From Liolophura sinensis (taxonomy: Eukaryota; Mollusca; Polyplacophora; Chitonida; Chitonidae), in NCBI RefSeq assembly GCF_032854445.1, contig NC_088307.1, positions 12,834,001-12,898,000 on the forward strand: a DNA stretch of 64,000 nt, written 5' to 3'. Of this stretch, positions 15,358 to 25,305 are shown piece by piece (the first letter of the stretch is position 1; each line of letters opens with the position of its first letter). The notes below the pieces were generated by a model. That model was not told where the DNA came from. It did no database searches and was given only the letters and a program-made list of their open reading frames with translations. Made by a program: the position numbers and the translations under genes.

Positions 15358-18300
15358 GTTGGAGTCATGTCTGGTGTCAGGATATTATGAGAGGGTGTAC
15401 GTAGGTGTCATGTCTGGTGCCAGGATACTGTGACGGGGTAATATTTATTTATTTGACTATTTGTTTGGTTTCAGCTGAACACCCTACTGAGAAGTCTGAC
15501 TAATGTAGGCCAACGATGGCGTCAGTTTTTTTAGGTGGAGAGAACAGGATTCGACTTCCTGGGCTAAATCAACCATCTTTGGCCTAGATTGCCTCATCAA
15601 ATTAATGGAAGACAAGCAGTCCTCAGTGAACGTCAAACTACGTAAATTGTCACACTTACACCTCCATGTAATTGCACACCCACATCCACGAGCTGAAGGC
15701 AATCTCATTGTCCGGCAAAAGTAGAACGCCGCAGAATTTCTTCCCACAACCCACGTAATTAGTATTGTACCAAATGATCTGTATGGAATAGAAAATCGTA
15801 TTACTTACTTATGTGAATAAGTTTTACGTCACGCATAACAATATTTTATTTATGCAGCGGGTATCAGAGTTGTGAATGATAAACTAATTTAAACAAAAAA
15901 TACAAAGACAAATATTAATAGCGGCAGTTTCCAACGCGCTGTTGGTGTTAGATTTATGTTCTCCATAACATTTCTTCCTATTTAGATTTTTTTTTAAATT
16001 ATGGTTTTTTAAATTATGGCCAGCATTATGGTGGGAGGAAATCGGGCAGAGCCCGGAGGAAACCCACGGCCGTACGTGGGAAGGTCTGCTGGCAACCTGC
16101 GGATGGTCGTGGGTTTCCTCCGGGAGAGGAAGCCAGCATGAGCGGGTCTTGAACTCACAGCGACCGCGTTGGTGAGAGGCTTCTGGGTCACTACGCTGCG
16201 CTAGCGCGCTAACCGACTGAGCCACATAGCCCCCCCCCCTCCCCCCCAACTTTTAGAACACGATTGGATCCGTCTGCACACGTGTTTGTAACCATCCTAT
16301 GGATTAAGTTTCTTCCTAACACATACCTGTGTAAAACGTCTTCTCTCGTTTGATTCTCTATACACGTGATTCTCCCCACCCTATAAAATCTACTTTCTCC
16401 CCTGATATTCAATTTGTTTTCTTTTTAGAACACGTTTGGTTCCGTCTGCTTGAGTTCCGTCCTGTAGATTTAGTTTCTCCCTGACACTTTATTACCTGTT
16501 TGATTCTCAGTTCAGATTACTACTGGTCCTTCCCGCACGTATTTATGACATTCTTATCTATCCATTTTCTCCTTAACACTTAATTATCAATTTCAGCTTA
16601 TATCACATTTGATTCTCCGCACACGACCTTGTGAGCTTCCTATATGTACAGACTTAGTTTCCCCCTGATATTTACCTGTTTCTACTCAGAATGACGTTTG
16701 ATTCCCCGCGATTTCTGGATTTCTCATTGAAACAGTTTCTACTTAGAACTAAAAGGCAAATCACCTTTGTTACCTCCCAAACTCAGCTTGTGTTTAGAAC
16801 ATGCTTGATGACGCGCACACGCTTTCATTCGTCTCCTACGAGTAATAAACTCACTGGCTTGTAGTTAGACCATGCTGGATGTTCCGCGCACGTGCTCGTC
16901 TCGCACGTGTAGTAAGCTCACCTGCCTGTAGTAAGAACAATTTCCGCACACGTCTTCGTCGTTCTCGTGTAGTTAGCTGACCTGGTTGTGGTGAGAACAT
17001 GTTTGATTCTCCGTACACGCGTTCGTCTCACACGTGTACTAAACTCACCTGCTTGTAGTTATAGCATGCTTGATTCCCCGCACACGTTGTCGTTTGGTTC
17101 TCCACACACATCTTTGTCTCGTACGTGTAGTAAACCTAACTGCTTATTAGTCGAACACGTTTCATTCTTCGAATAATGTGTTGGCCACGTACGTGTAATA
17201 AACTCACCTGCTTGTAGTTTGAACAGGTTTTATTCTCAGCACACGTGTTCGTCTCATACGTGTAGGAATTCTTTTCGTCGTTAAATATAGCTAGGAGCGG
17301 CTCCGAAGGTAGTGCAGTTGAGTCGGATCGGAAGATGATTTGACCAACATCGGTGCCGTTGTCAGGACTGAAATATACACATTTTACAACTCACTTGAGT
17401 AAACCTATCTCTCATAAAATACAATTTTAGGAAAAAATAAGGCCGTTTCCATGCTAACCATGCAAAACATTCCATGCCATGCGTTACCACCTTGTTTATC
17501 TAAATTTCGTATAAAAGTCCAGTTATGAATCATGAGTCTCTTTGCAGTTCAGTAATGAGTGACACCGTATTGTGCAACAGACGCACAGCGCCGTGCAGTT
17601 AGTTGAGAGACTGTGTTGCCGATGTAACCTATAACAACGTGTAAACCATTGTGCAGTACTGTGCGGGGATATTTTTGCTTAGTACCATACGGTAATCGTA
17701 TAGTAGGTCAACAGTCAGAATGTGTAGAAACTTATCTCTGCATGTTTCCAAAACCTGAAGACCTCCAGCAGGTTACTTTCATCATCGTTCACGGTGTCGC
17801 TATTGCTATAAGCCACAGAGAATTACGACACATTAATGGATGGGGGCAACCGGGGTGCCCTGAATAAATCAGCACCCTTATCATGCACCTAATAAATACT
17901 ACCGACTTAAAGCGACAATCGGGGCCTCCGTGGCTCATTTGGTTAGCGCGCTAGTGCTGCGTAATGACCCAGGAGCCTCTCACCAATGCGGTAGCTGTGA
18001 GTTCGTCCAGCTCATGTCGGCTTCCTTTCAGGCCGTATCTTGGAAGGTCTCCCAGTACCCTGCGGGTGGTCGTGGGTTTCCCCCGGCCTCTGCCAGATTT
18101 CCTCCCACCATAATACTGGCCGCCGTCTTATAAGTGAAATATTGTTGAGTACGGCGTAAAACACCAATCAAATAGATAAATAAAGCGACAGTCAAACCAG
18201 CCAGAGTTGGATTCGAACACCCGATCTCATTGGTCAGGGGCCAATCGTGTCTTTCGAGAGAATATAGCTTTATCCGAAAGGGCCAGTGAATGTTATCATT

Positions 18301-18974
18301 AGATGCATCATTGCTTCAAGGATGGTATCACTAATAACAAAAATATGTTGACCTAGGCCTATTGCAAATTATCTGTTCTTTAATAATATGATGGTTTTAT
18401 TCACGTTGGTTATCTGTGTTTTATCCTGTTCTGTAGCATTAACTTACAAGTTCAGGTTGGCGTAGTCAAATTTGCACGTGTCCGCCGTCTTCTGAGCAAG
18501 ATTAGCCAAGTCTTCACCATATTGCTGTTAAGAGAGTTAGGTAAAGTGTGAGATATATTTTTAGATAGATTAACAAATGAGACCATCGGAATCTTAACAA
18601 AAAGTAAATAGAAAATCTCAATCATTAACCGAGAATATTAACTGCATCGGAAAAAACCATATAATCAGTGGCCAAATACACAAACGAATTTAATTGTACC
18701 GGAGAAATTTCACCTCTCTCTCCAAAACACACAAAAGAAGTTCTTTGGTTCCTCTGACAAATAGAGAAATGGAGTTCATGTCCTATAATGTTTATTCTGC
18801 CAAAATAAAACATTGTCGATGGGGTAATCTGTATAGAAACGTAAAGAATCTAGGAATACTTTTAGTGTCCATGACATGGCCACTCAGCTGGATTTGATAC
18901 ACAGATATACGTTTCATTATACAAGTTACTGACTGAATAATTTATTCATCAACTGATGCAGATTCCTGTATTTT

Positions 18975-19005
<31 letters not shown>

Positions 19006-21738
19006 TTTTAAAAAAAAGTTCGTGAACAAAATCACTTGTGCTATAGTTGCCAAATTTATGGCGAGGAAACCGGAATTACCGACGTATATGAAGTATAGCA
19101 CCGATTTTGGGCAAGGCACTGGTAAGTTTTCGCCTATATATATATCCTATAATTGCCTTCGGTAAGTCGTCTCAGTGAAGCAGCACTGGATAAAAGAGCG
19201 GTGGAATTCCGTCCTGCAACAAGAAGGATTCCTTCGTCGTCATATGACTGAAAAAAGAGAACTAGGTTAAACGCTAAGTACTCAGTCATTATATGTACTC
19301 CCGGTACATTGGTTGGAGACATGTGATCTTCGAACTACATGTAAGACCAGACAAGAGAGCGCCATTGATCGATGTTGGTCACCAGTAGCAGTAGGCGGGT
19401 ATTTAATGTCTCGTTGCTGTTTGGTGCACAGGAACACTGATCTACGTGAGTACGCGAGAATGTAAGTATGTATATAAGTTTGGGGTTTAACGTCGTACTT
19501 TACAATGTTTCAGTCATGTGACGACGAGGAGTCATTATACATATATGTGTGTACATATATTGTTTCCTCTTGTAGCAGAAGTATCATGCCGAAGACACCA
19601 GACATGACACCCCACCCAGTCTCATTATACTGAGACCGAGCCAACTATTCCTGTTTTCTTGCTCTAACCTCTCAGTGCTGAGCGCCAAGCGAGACAGCAA
19701 CAAGTACCATTTTTAAAGTCTTTGGTATCACATGACCCGGGTTTGATCTCGGGATCTAAAACATTGAAGTGTGTAGAAAAATGTTTTAGTGACGTCGTTG
19801 GCATTATACGTTTATATAGATGTATTTATGTTAACCCTTTAAGGTGTATTATGTCGTGGGTTTCCCCCAGGCTCTGCTCCGTTTCCTCCCACCATAATGT
19901 TGGCCGCCGTCGTATAAGTGAAATATTCGTGAGTACGGTGTAAAACACCAATCAAATAAATAAATAAATAAATCTCACTATTTTAAGCATGTTTCCCGCG
20001 TTTGCTCCGGCCTCCTCCCTTAACTGCTGATGAAGCTCCAATAGCGTGGTCTTGTCTTGATCGAACAGCACAGATGAGGGTAATGACGTCGTCTCTTGTC
20101 TCTTATGACGTAGCTGACCCCTCATAGCGTGTAGACGTCTGGCGTCTCCCAGAACCACAGCGGCGTCATTCTCAACCAGCAGGCTATAGGAAAGAAATAT
20201 AATAATACAGATAAAAACGCACAGTACATGACAAAGTATTTATATCCATAGCTATGGAAACATGACAAAGTGTTTATCTCCATAGCTGTAGAAAGATGAC
20301 AAAGTGTTTATATCCATAGCTATAGAAAGATGACAAAGTGTTTATATCCATAGCTATAGAAACATAACGAAGTGTTTATATCCATAACTATAGAATGATG
20401 ACAAAGTGTTTATATCCATAGCTGTAGAAAGATGACAAAGTGTTCATATCGCCCAGCGATGGCACGATGATTCGAAGCGATGACACGATGTCACTAAGCG
20501 ATGGCAGAGAAGAAGCCAGCACGGGCTCTTGTAATTGTAACTGGGCATAATTAACTGGTGAAATTTGAGATTTTTATTCGAAATTTTGGGACGGCCGGGT
20601 TTTCGTACTATACTTGCTAAGTTCATGATCGACAATGTTTAAGTTGGTTGTAAAGTTTACTAAAGTGTCCAATGACTAGATTACAAGTAACATGACCGCC
20701 TTTTTGTCTGCTTAAGGCAAGGTGCCACGGTGTAATTTGCTACCATTTACTCATGTACGTGACCAGTTAGCAGAAATCCCTAACCAACGTAAATTTACAA
20801 GAAATCCGTATTTCACCGGTTACGTTTAAATGCTTTACTCTCTACGCTGGAAACCCTTTAATATATTCCAACAGATACGCAATGTATTCGCCATTCTCAG
20901 GGGCTTCGTGGTTCAGTTGGTTAGCGCGCTAGCGCAGCGTAATGATCCAGGAGCCTCTCACCTATGCGGTTGCCGTGAGTTCAAGCCTAGCTCAAGCTGG
21001 CTTCCTCTCAGGCCGTACGTGGGAAGGTCTGCCAGCCACCTGCAGATGGTCGTGGATTTACCCCGGGCTCTGCCCGGTTCCACCCACCATAATGCTGGCC
21101 GCCGTCGTATAAGTGAACTATTCTTGTGTACGACGTAAAACACCAATCAAATAAATAAATCAATACACGCCATTCTTCATCAAAGTGGACAAACGGAGAT
21201 CCTCGCGCACGGCTAGTCGCGTACAATGAATTTTGTTCAAACACCGGTGACATGTGACCATTTGCCAATAATCACATTGTCGTCACTGATCTGGTTTTAA
21301 TGTGCAGTAAATTGGGAAAACAGGTACTAGTGGACATTTCGAGTGGTCTGCAGCAAACTTTACACTGTTAAAACAGCCACAAGTGCGTCGTTGACAGCTT
21401 ACTTCTCTACTATAAACGAAGAGACATCACTCTGCATTTGTGTTCTTTCTTGCAATTGGGATGAATACCATCAATAATTCCGGGATCTGGACTCAGATAA
21501 AGACATTTAAATGAATGTGTGCTTGGTCCATGGCCAAGCTGTGCACAGAATTTCGTCCAAATAAATTTTGCTGATAATTACGCGCAGATAGACATACAAA
21601 CGCCGGCATAAACATAACCATCTTGGCGGAGGTAATAAATGAATTAATTCTTCAGTTGATTACCTAGAATCTACCGTTATGTTACCTGGCAAGTACTGTG
21701 ACAATGACGAATCCTGTGCTGAGAAATGTGCCCTTCAT
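10894..21738 (-). CDS. Secreted CAP-domain protein with C-terminal ShKT-like module (nine exons)
   Basis: Exons in transcript order: 21,738-21,686; 20,183-19,979; 18,524-18,448; 17,367-17,208; 15,778-15,660; 14,737-14,640; 13,686-13,654; 12,340-12,211; 10,918-10,894. All junctions are GT/AG and all phases join without a stop, giving about 299 residues. Exon 1 encodes a signal peptide ([17 protein letters not shown]). A basic LRHKR near residues 41-45 may be a processing site. The CAP domain starts at [11 protein letters not shown] (about 65-75), followed by [32 protein letters not shown] and VCNY, which are the classic CAP blocks. The hinge CSYC...CERNQC (221-237) matches the Cys pattern that follows CAP domains. 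Exon 8 plus the last exon give a ShKT-like Cys module with [15 protein letters not shown] and YLCGTV-stop. The usual CAP cavity residues look replaced: GENL is GQII, and GHYTQVVW is SNYKQIIW. The protein is secreted; its target is unknown. It could be related to cysteine-rich secretory or venom-type proteins, but a toxin role is not shown. Confidence 0.88.
11470..12215 (-). repeat. Tandem array derived from the CAP exon 8 donor (~61 bp unit)
   Basis: About 12 copies, most regular at 61 bp in 11,990-12,211 and more diverged to the left. On the minus strand each unit repeats the last ~45 nt of exon 8 (ATGAAGGAGAACTGCGGGGC and flanks) and continues across the donor into intron (TGCGA|GTAAGTAAACACC). 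Each unit therefore carries a GTAAGT-like donor. Confidence 0.85.
12362..12625. mobile_element. MITE-like element, family M1, copy 1
   Basis: The ends are inverted and similar: CTGTTAAATTAAAC near the left end and CTGTTAAAATTAACAGATT near the right end. A TGAGTGATGCTAGAGTG motif lies inside. The same organisation recurs at 13,285 and 23,858. There is no coding capacity. Confidence 0.6.
12763..13031 (-). repeat. SINE-A, full length
   Basis: A complete minus-oriented copy. Reading its own strand it runs from a GGGGCTTCTGTGGCTGTG-type tRNA-like head through the central TTCCTCTCCGGC and CACCATAATGCTG segments to the GAGTACGGCGTAAAACACC tail and AAAT repeat. It lies in intron 7 of the CAP gene. 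Confidence 0.85.
13285..13560. mobile_element. MITE-like element, family M1, copy 2
   Basis: Inverted terminal segments (CTGTAAAATTTAAAC at the left, TTAAATTTAACAGATTATC at the right) flank the same interior as at 12,362 and 23,858, including GAGGATATTATGTTGAATAT. It lies in intron 7 of the CAP gene, about 100 bp from the 33-nt microexon. Confidence 0.6.
13910..14639 (-). repeat. Tandem array derived from the CAP exon 6 donor (~83 bp unit)
   Basis: There are about five regular copies (14,210-14,640) and several degraded ones to the left. On the minus strand each unit repeats the last ~57 nt of exon 6 (TCTTACTGCAACCTTGACCC and flanks) plus the donor and ~25 nt of intron (GTAAGCATACGG). Two variants alternate, so the regular part is a 166-bp dimeric higher-order repeat. 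Confidence 0.85.
15262..15356. repeat. (TA)n microsatellite
   Basis: About 95 bp of uninterrupted TA dinucleotides, in intron 5 of the CAP gene. The array is flanked by near-repeats of GTCAGGATATnnTGNGNGGGT. Confidence 0.95.
16015..16240 (-). repeat. SINE-A copy lacking its tail
   Basis: A minus-oriented copy with a clear tRNA-like head (GCTCAGTCGGTTAGCGCGCT when reversed) and central domain. The GTATAAGTGAAATATTC tail is absent. A segment around 16,060-16,130 appears inverted or duplicated relative to other copies: CGTACGTGGGAAGGTCTGCT reads forward inside a reverse copy. Confidence 0.75.
16245..17207 (-). repeat. Tandem array derived from the CAP exon 4 donor (~63 bp unit)
   Basis: Fifteen or so imperfect copies with spacing near 60-66 bp, clearest from 16,800 to 17,207. 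On the minus strand each carries a version of the exon 4 end (ACGTGTGCNGAGAATNAAAC, then TGTTCTNACTACAAGCAG) and the GTGAGTTTA donor with about 12 nt of intron. Confidence 0.85.
17921..18185 (+). repeat. SINE-A, full length
   Basis: Begins GGGGCCTCCGTGGCTCATTT with GTTAGCGCGCTAG and ends in GAGTACGGCGTAAAACACCA plus an AAAT-type tail. It lies in intron 3 of the CAP gene in antisense. The following ~100 bp (18,185-18,290) resemble a different SINE head (GAGTTGGATTCGAACACCCG). Confidence 0.88.
19185..19300 (+). repeat. SINE-B 3' fragment
   Basis: Carries the SINE-B tail block: CCTGCAACAAGAAGGATTCC, TCGTCGTCATATGACTGAAA and a degraded TTAAACGCTAAGTACTCAGT end. The head is missing. Confidence 0.7.
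19475..19760 (-). repeat. SINE-B, minus-oriented copy
   Basis: Left end: GGGGTTTAACGTCGTACTTT and CAGTCATGTGACGACGAGGA, the reversed tail. Right end: the CATGACCCGGGTTTGATCTC B-box-like part of the tRNA-like head. It lies in intron 2 of the CAP gene. Confidence 0.75.
19853..19975 (+). repeat. SINE-A 3' fragment abutting a splice donor
   Basis: The 3' third of SINE-A (GTCGTGGGTTTCCCCCAGGC to the AAAT tail). Its poly(AAAT) tail ends only a few bases from the antisense CAP exon 2 donor (GTGAG at 19,978-19,974 on the minus strand). Confidence 0.8.
20212..20447. repeat. 34-bp minisatellite in CAP intron 1
   Basis: About seven copies of ATGACAAAGTGTTTATATCC plus CATAGCTATAGAAAG. On the minus strand each unit contains TCTTTCTATAG, which resembles the true exon 2 acceptor TTTCCTATAG at 20,184. 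Confidence 0.8.
20900..21165 (+). repeat. SINE-A, full length
   Basis: Starts GGGGCTTCGTGGTTCAGTTG and GTTAGCGCGCTAGCGCAGCG; ends GTACGACGTAAAACACCAAT plus an AAAT tail. It lies in intron 1 of the CAP gene. Confidence 0.88.
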
Positions 21739-22135
21739 GCTGGTGATAATTAACACAAACCTGTTGTGAGACCGAATGATGAACTTCGGCAGATATACCA
21801 GATTATCGGCAGACAATGCCAGATAACACGTGGGCAGGATCTTTTTTTTAAGAGCAAAACGTGTCACCGACGTGGCTACACGACACCTTTGTTATTTCAG
21901 GCCTTCTTGCAGGTTTATTCCGCTAACACGTACGACCCTGATGTGCTAAAAGCTGGTATGATTAACTTCGTTTATCGCCGCGTGCGGTTACTGAATATGG
22001 GGGGGGGGAGTAGGTCTACAAGAACATATGTATTATGTTATATATGTATGTATATTATGCATTTTCAAAAACATAAACACTTGTAAGCAGTTTAAACTCT
22101 GGGTGGGGCATGAATGGAAAACTTAACTGTAGAGA

Positions 22136-22380
22136 GGGCCTCCGTGGCTCAGTTGGTTAGCACGTATGACCCCAGGAGCCTCTCACCAATGCGGTCGCTG
22201 TGAGTTCAAGTCCAGCTCATGCTGGCTTCCTTTCCGGCCGTACGTGGGAAGGTCTGCTGGCAACCTGCGGATGGTCATGGACTTTGCCCGGTTTCCACCC
22301 GCCATAATGCTGGCCGCCGTCGTATAAGTGAAATATTCTTGTGTACGGCGTAAAACATCAAATCAAATAAATAAATATAG
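22136..22380 (+). repeat. SINE-A, nearly full length
   Basis: Starts GGGCCTCCGTGGCTCAGTTG. A short head deletion removes the GCGCTAGCGCAGCGTA block. The central domain and tail are intact. It lies upstream of the CAP first coding exon. Confidence 0.85.
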
Positions 22381-22954
22381 CTGTAGAGAAACTTTCTTAA
22401 TACCAGAATGTTTTATGCTTTATAATACCAACATGCTTTATAACATGTTTTACTAGAATCACTCGCGCGAAAAGCAAATATAAAAGGTTTTACTTAGCAG
22501 TGTATCTTATGAAAATTTCGATTTGAACTGGGAAGAGTATACCTATTCAATCCAATAAATAAATAAATAAATAAGTAAATAAATAAATAGGAATCAAGAT
22601 TAACTGCTATTCTCTCAATAAGGACGGCAGATTTGCAAAAAGCTTTTGGTTATATGCGTCGTAGCAGACATTCGTATGCAAGCATTCATCCGACAAGGCC
22701 AGCTAAATAATTTCTAATTGATGGTGAGAAAGATACAGCTTTCCATTGCTCTTCATGACCAGAGTATTCAAATTTCCAGTGGTCTTGATGGCGAGATGGA
22801 TTTAAATTCCCAGTAGCCTTCATGGTCAGTAGGGTTTGTATTTCGATAACGCAAAACAAATTACAAAATCCCACTCATCACGGATGTCAGAAGGTTCAAT
22901 CTTAAATTGACCAAACTGGTTACACGAGATGAAAATCTTATTGATCAAGGTGGT

Positions 22955-23710
22955 CACAAGGATTCAGATTTCCACTGCATGATGTGGATGGTCAGGAGGG
23001 ATTTAGATTTCCACTGCATGATGTGGATGGTCAGGAGGGATTTAGATTTCCACTGCATGATGTGGATGGTCAGGGGGGATTCAGATTTCCACTGCATGAT
23101 GTGGATGGTCAGGAAGGATTCAGATTTCCATTGCATGATGTGGATGGTCAGGAAGGATTCGGATTTCCACCGCATGATGTGGATGGTCAGGAGGGATTTA
23201 GATTTCCACTGCATGATGTGGATGGTCAAGAGGGATTCAGATTTCCACTGCATGATGTGGATGGTCAGAGGGATCCAGATTCCCACTGCATGATGTGGAT
23301 AGTCAGGAAGGATTCAGATTTCCACTGCATGATGTGGATGGTCAGGAGGGATTCGGATTTCCACTGCATGATGTGGATGGTCAGGAGGGATTCGGATTTC
23401 CACTGCATGGTGTGGATGGTCAGAAGGATTCAGATTTCCACTGCATGATGTGGATGGTCAGGAGGGATTCAGATTTCCACTGCATGATGTGGATGGTCAG
23501 GAGGGATTCAGATTTCCACTGCATGATGTGGATGGTCAGGAGGGATTCAGATTTCCACTGCATGATGTGGATGGTCAGGAGGGATTCAGATTTCCATTGC
23601 ATGATGTGGATGGTCAGGAGGGATTCAGATTTCCACTGCATGATGTGGATGGTCAGGAGGGATTCAGATTTCCATTGCATGATGTGAGTGGTCAGAAGGA
23701 TTCAGATTGC
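22955..23710. repeat. 39-bp minisatellite
   Basis: About 19 copies of a 39-bp unit (GGATTCAGATTTCCACTGCA, then TGATGTGGATGGTCAGGAG). Degraded copies extend to about 22,740 on the left and about 23,800 on the right. Because 39 is a multiple of 3, long open frames run on both strands. They have no start context or splice signals and are not treated as genes. Confidence 0.95.
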
Positions 23711-23857
23711 ATCTGCGTATACTCTTAATGGTTAGAAGGCCTCCAGTTTAGGGTGACATCGTTTTTGATGGCCAGACGGATTCATATTACAATCATATTA
23801 AACTGGTCCTATCATTTCCCATGGCCAGGCGGTGATGGGGCAGTCGGCATGGATCAT

Positions 23858-24115
23858 ACACTAAAAAATTTAATCTGTTAATTTTAAGAGAATGTCTGTT
23901 ATCTGAATGATGCTAGAATGTAGTTTGTTAGTGCGCCAGATTATTCTGTTTAACATAACACACATATTCTATTAATTTAACATACCCATTGTATTAGACG
24001 AACAGGATATTGTGTTGAATATGTCACAAAAATGTGTTATGATAACAGAGTACATTCTAGCATCACTCAGACAACTTTTTGTTAATTTTAACAGATAAAC
24101 TTTTTGAGTGTAGCC
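23858..24115. mobile_element. MITE-like element, family M1, copy 3
   Basis: Long imperfect terminal inverted repeats: TTTAATCTGTTAATTTTAAG with TGATGCTAGAATGT on the left, and the reverse complement of GTTAATTTTAACAGATAAAC with ACATTCTAGCATCACTCAGA on the right. This is the best preserved copy of the family. Confidence 0.7.
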
Positions 24116-24189
24116 ATTGTGGCAAAAACGTATTTATAGACAAGTCAGCCTATATATCCAGTCCATTGTGTTTAACACAACATACAATC

Positions 24190-24325
24190 AGGGGCTGGTT
24201 TCATAAAGCGCACTTAGTAAATCATGGCCTATCATGACAACCTATGGGCTGCAGAGATATAACGTGCGCTTACGGCTAAGGATTACTTAACACTAAGTAC
24301 ACCTCGTGAAACCGGTCACAGGTTC
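24190..24325. mobile_element. Small inverted-repeat element (M2)
   Basis: The left end CTGGTTTCATAAAGCGCACT is mirrored by the right end GTACACCTCGTGAAACCGGT. CTTAGT/ACTAAG motifs are also symmetric, as in small foldback transposons. There is no coding capacity. Confidence 0.55.
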
Positions 24326-25134
24326 ACGATTAATGAGGGAGGAAACTTGACAGATACATGTACTTGAACAAACCATATCACCACAAAACCAAGTTTTTGA
24401 TAGATTTAAAAGACATAGGCTAGGCCCTATATATAAATGGCGCAATTGGATAACGGCCCCTGAATGCCATTTGTGGACTCGCACATAGGCCCGGGCTGTA
24501 GCATTCTTCCCCTGCCTGGACAGGTGTACCGCAAACGAAACGTGTTTTAGCCACTTTTACAAACTTGAGCGGCTATCTAGGATAAACTATAATAATCACG
24601 AATATTATGTTGTCTTTTTTAAGATCTTCATAGAAATAATAACAATGTTTGGAAAACCGAAGAAACACAGATCAATTGCATTGATTTTCGAAGTTTGTAA
24701 AATCTGCTTTGACACGTGTGTATCTACATGCCACACCCACGCCATATGAGTGACAATTAAGGGTAGCCTAAATGGGTAGCTATATGTTGCTGATGACAAC
24801 AATTTATTAAATTATTTATTTATATCGTTTTATTTCATTTTATTTTATTTTCCACTGTTGTTTAAAGTCCTGGTTAACAATTTTTCATCGACAGCCTATG
24901 AAATAGATCACGTTTATATGTGGAGAAAAGGGGCGTGTCCGAATGAAACCGTCGACCTTCACCATGGTAACAAGACAAATCTCCTAACTTAATAAAGTCG
25001 CTGCCGAACTAACAGAAACTTCATTCAGGTCATCTACCTCACTGGTCAGCCAGGTTAATAGCTTATACCAGTCATACAGTATCTATACATGTCGCCAAGG
25101 CTACACAATGTATACAGTATCGCTACACAAGTTG

Positions 25135-25305
25135 GCTCCGGTCGTATACGTTGGAAGGCCTGTCAGCTACCTGCGGCCGGATGGCCGTGCATTTCTAATG
25201 GACTCCGCCCGATTTCGTCTTACAATAATTCTGGCCGCACAAGTTGTATAAGTGAAATATTCTTGAGTACGGCGTAAAACACCAGTCAAATAAACAAATA
25301 TATAC
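25135..25305 (+). repeat. SINE-A 3' fragment
   Basis: Degraded central domain (GGTCGTATACGTTGGAAGGC), then an intact tail (GTATAAGTGAAATATTCTTG, GAGTACGGCGTAAAACACCA). Confidence 0.75.

Noticed and set aside
15168-15433. Frames encoding runs of Tyr-Ile
   Set aside because: Translation of the TA microsatellite.
22955-23710. CRISPR-like array
   Set aside because: The units are directly contiguous with no variable spacers, and the genome is animal; it is a minisatellite.
22907-23728. Open frames of 86-154 codons on both strands
   Set aside because: They are the 39-bp minisatellite read in frame; the unit is a multiple of three and lacks start, splice and codon-bias signals.
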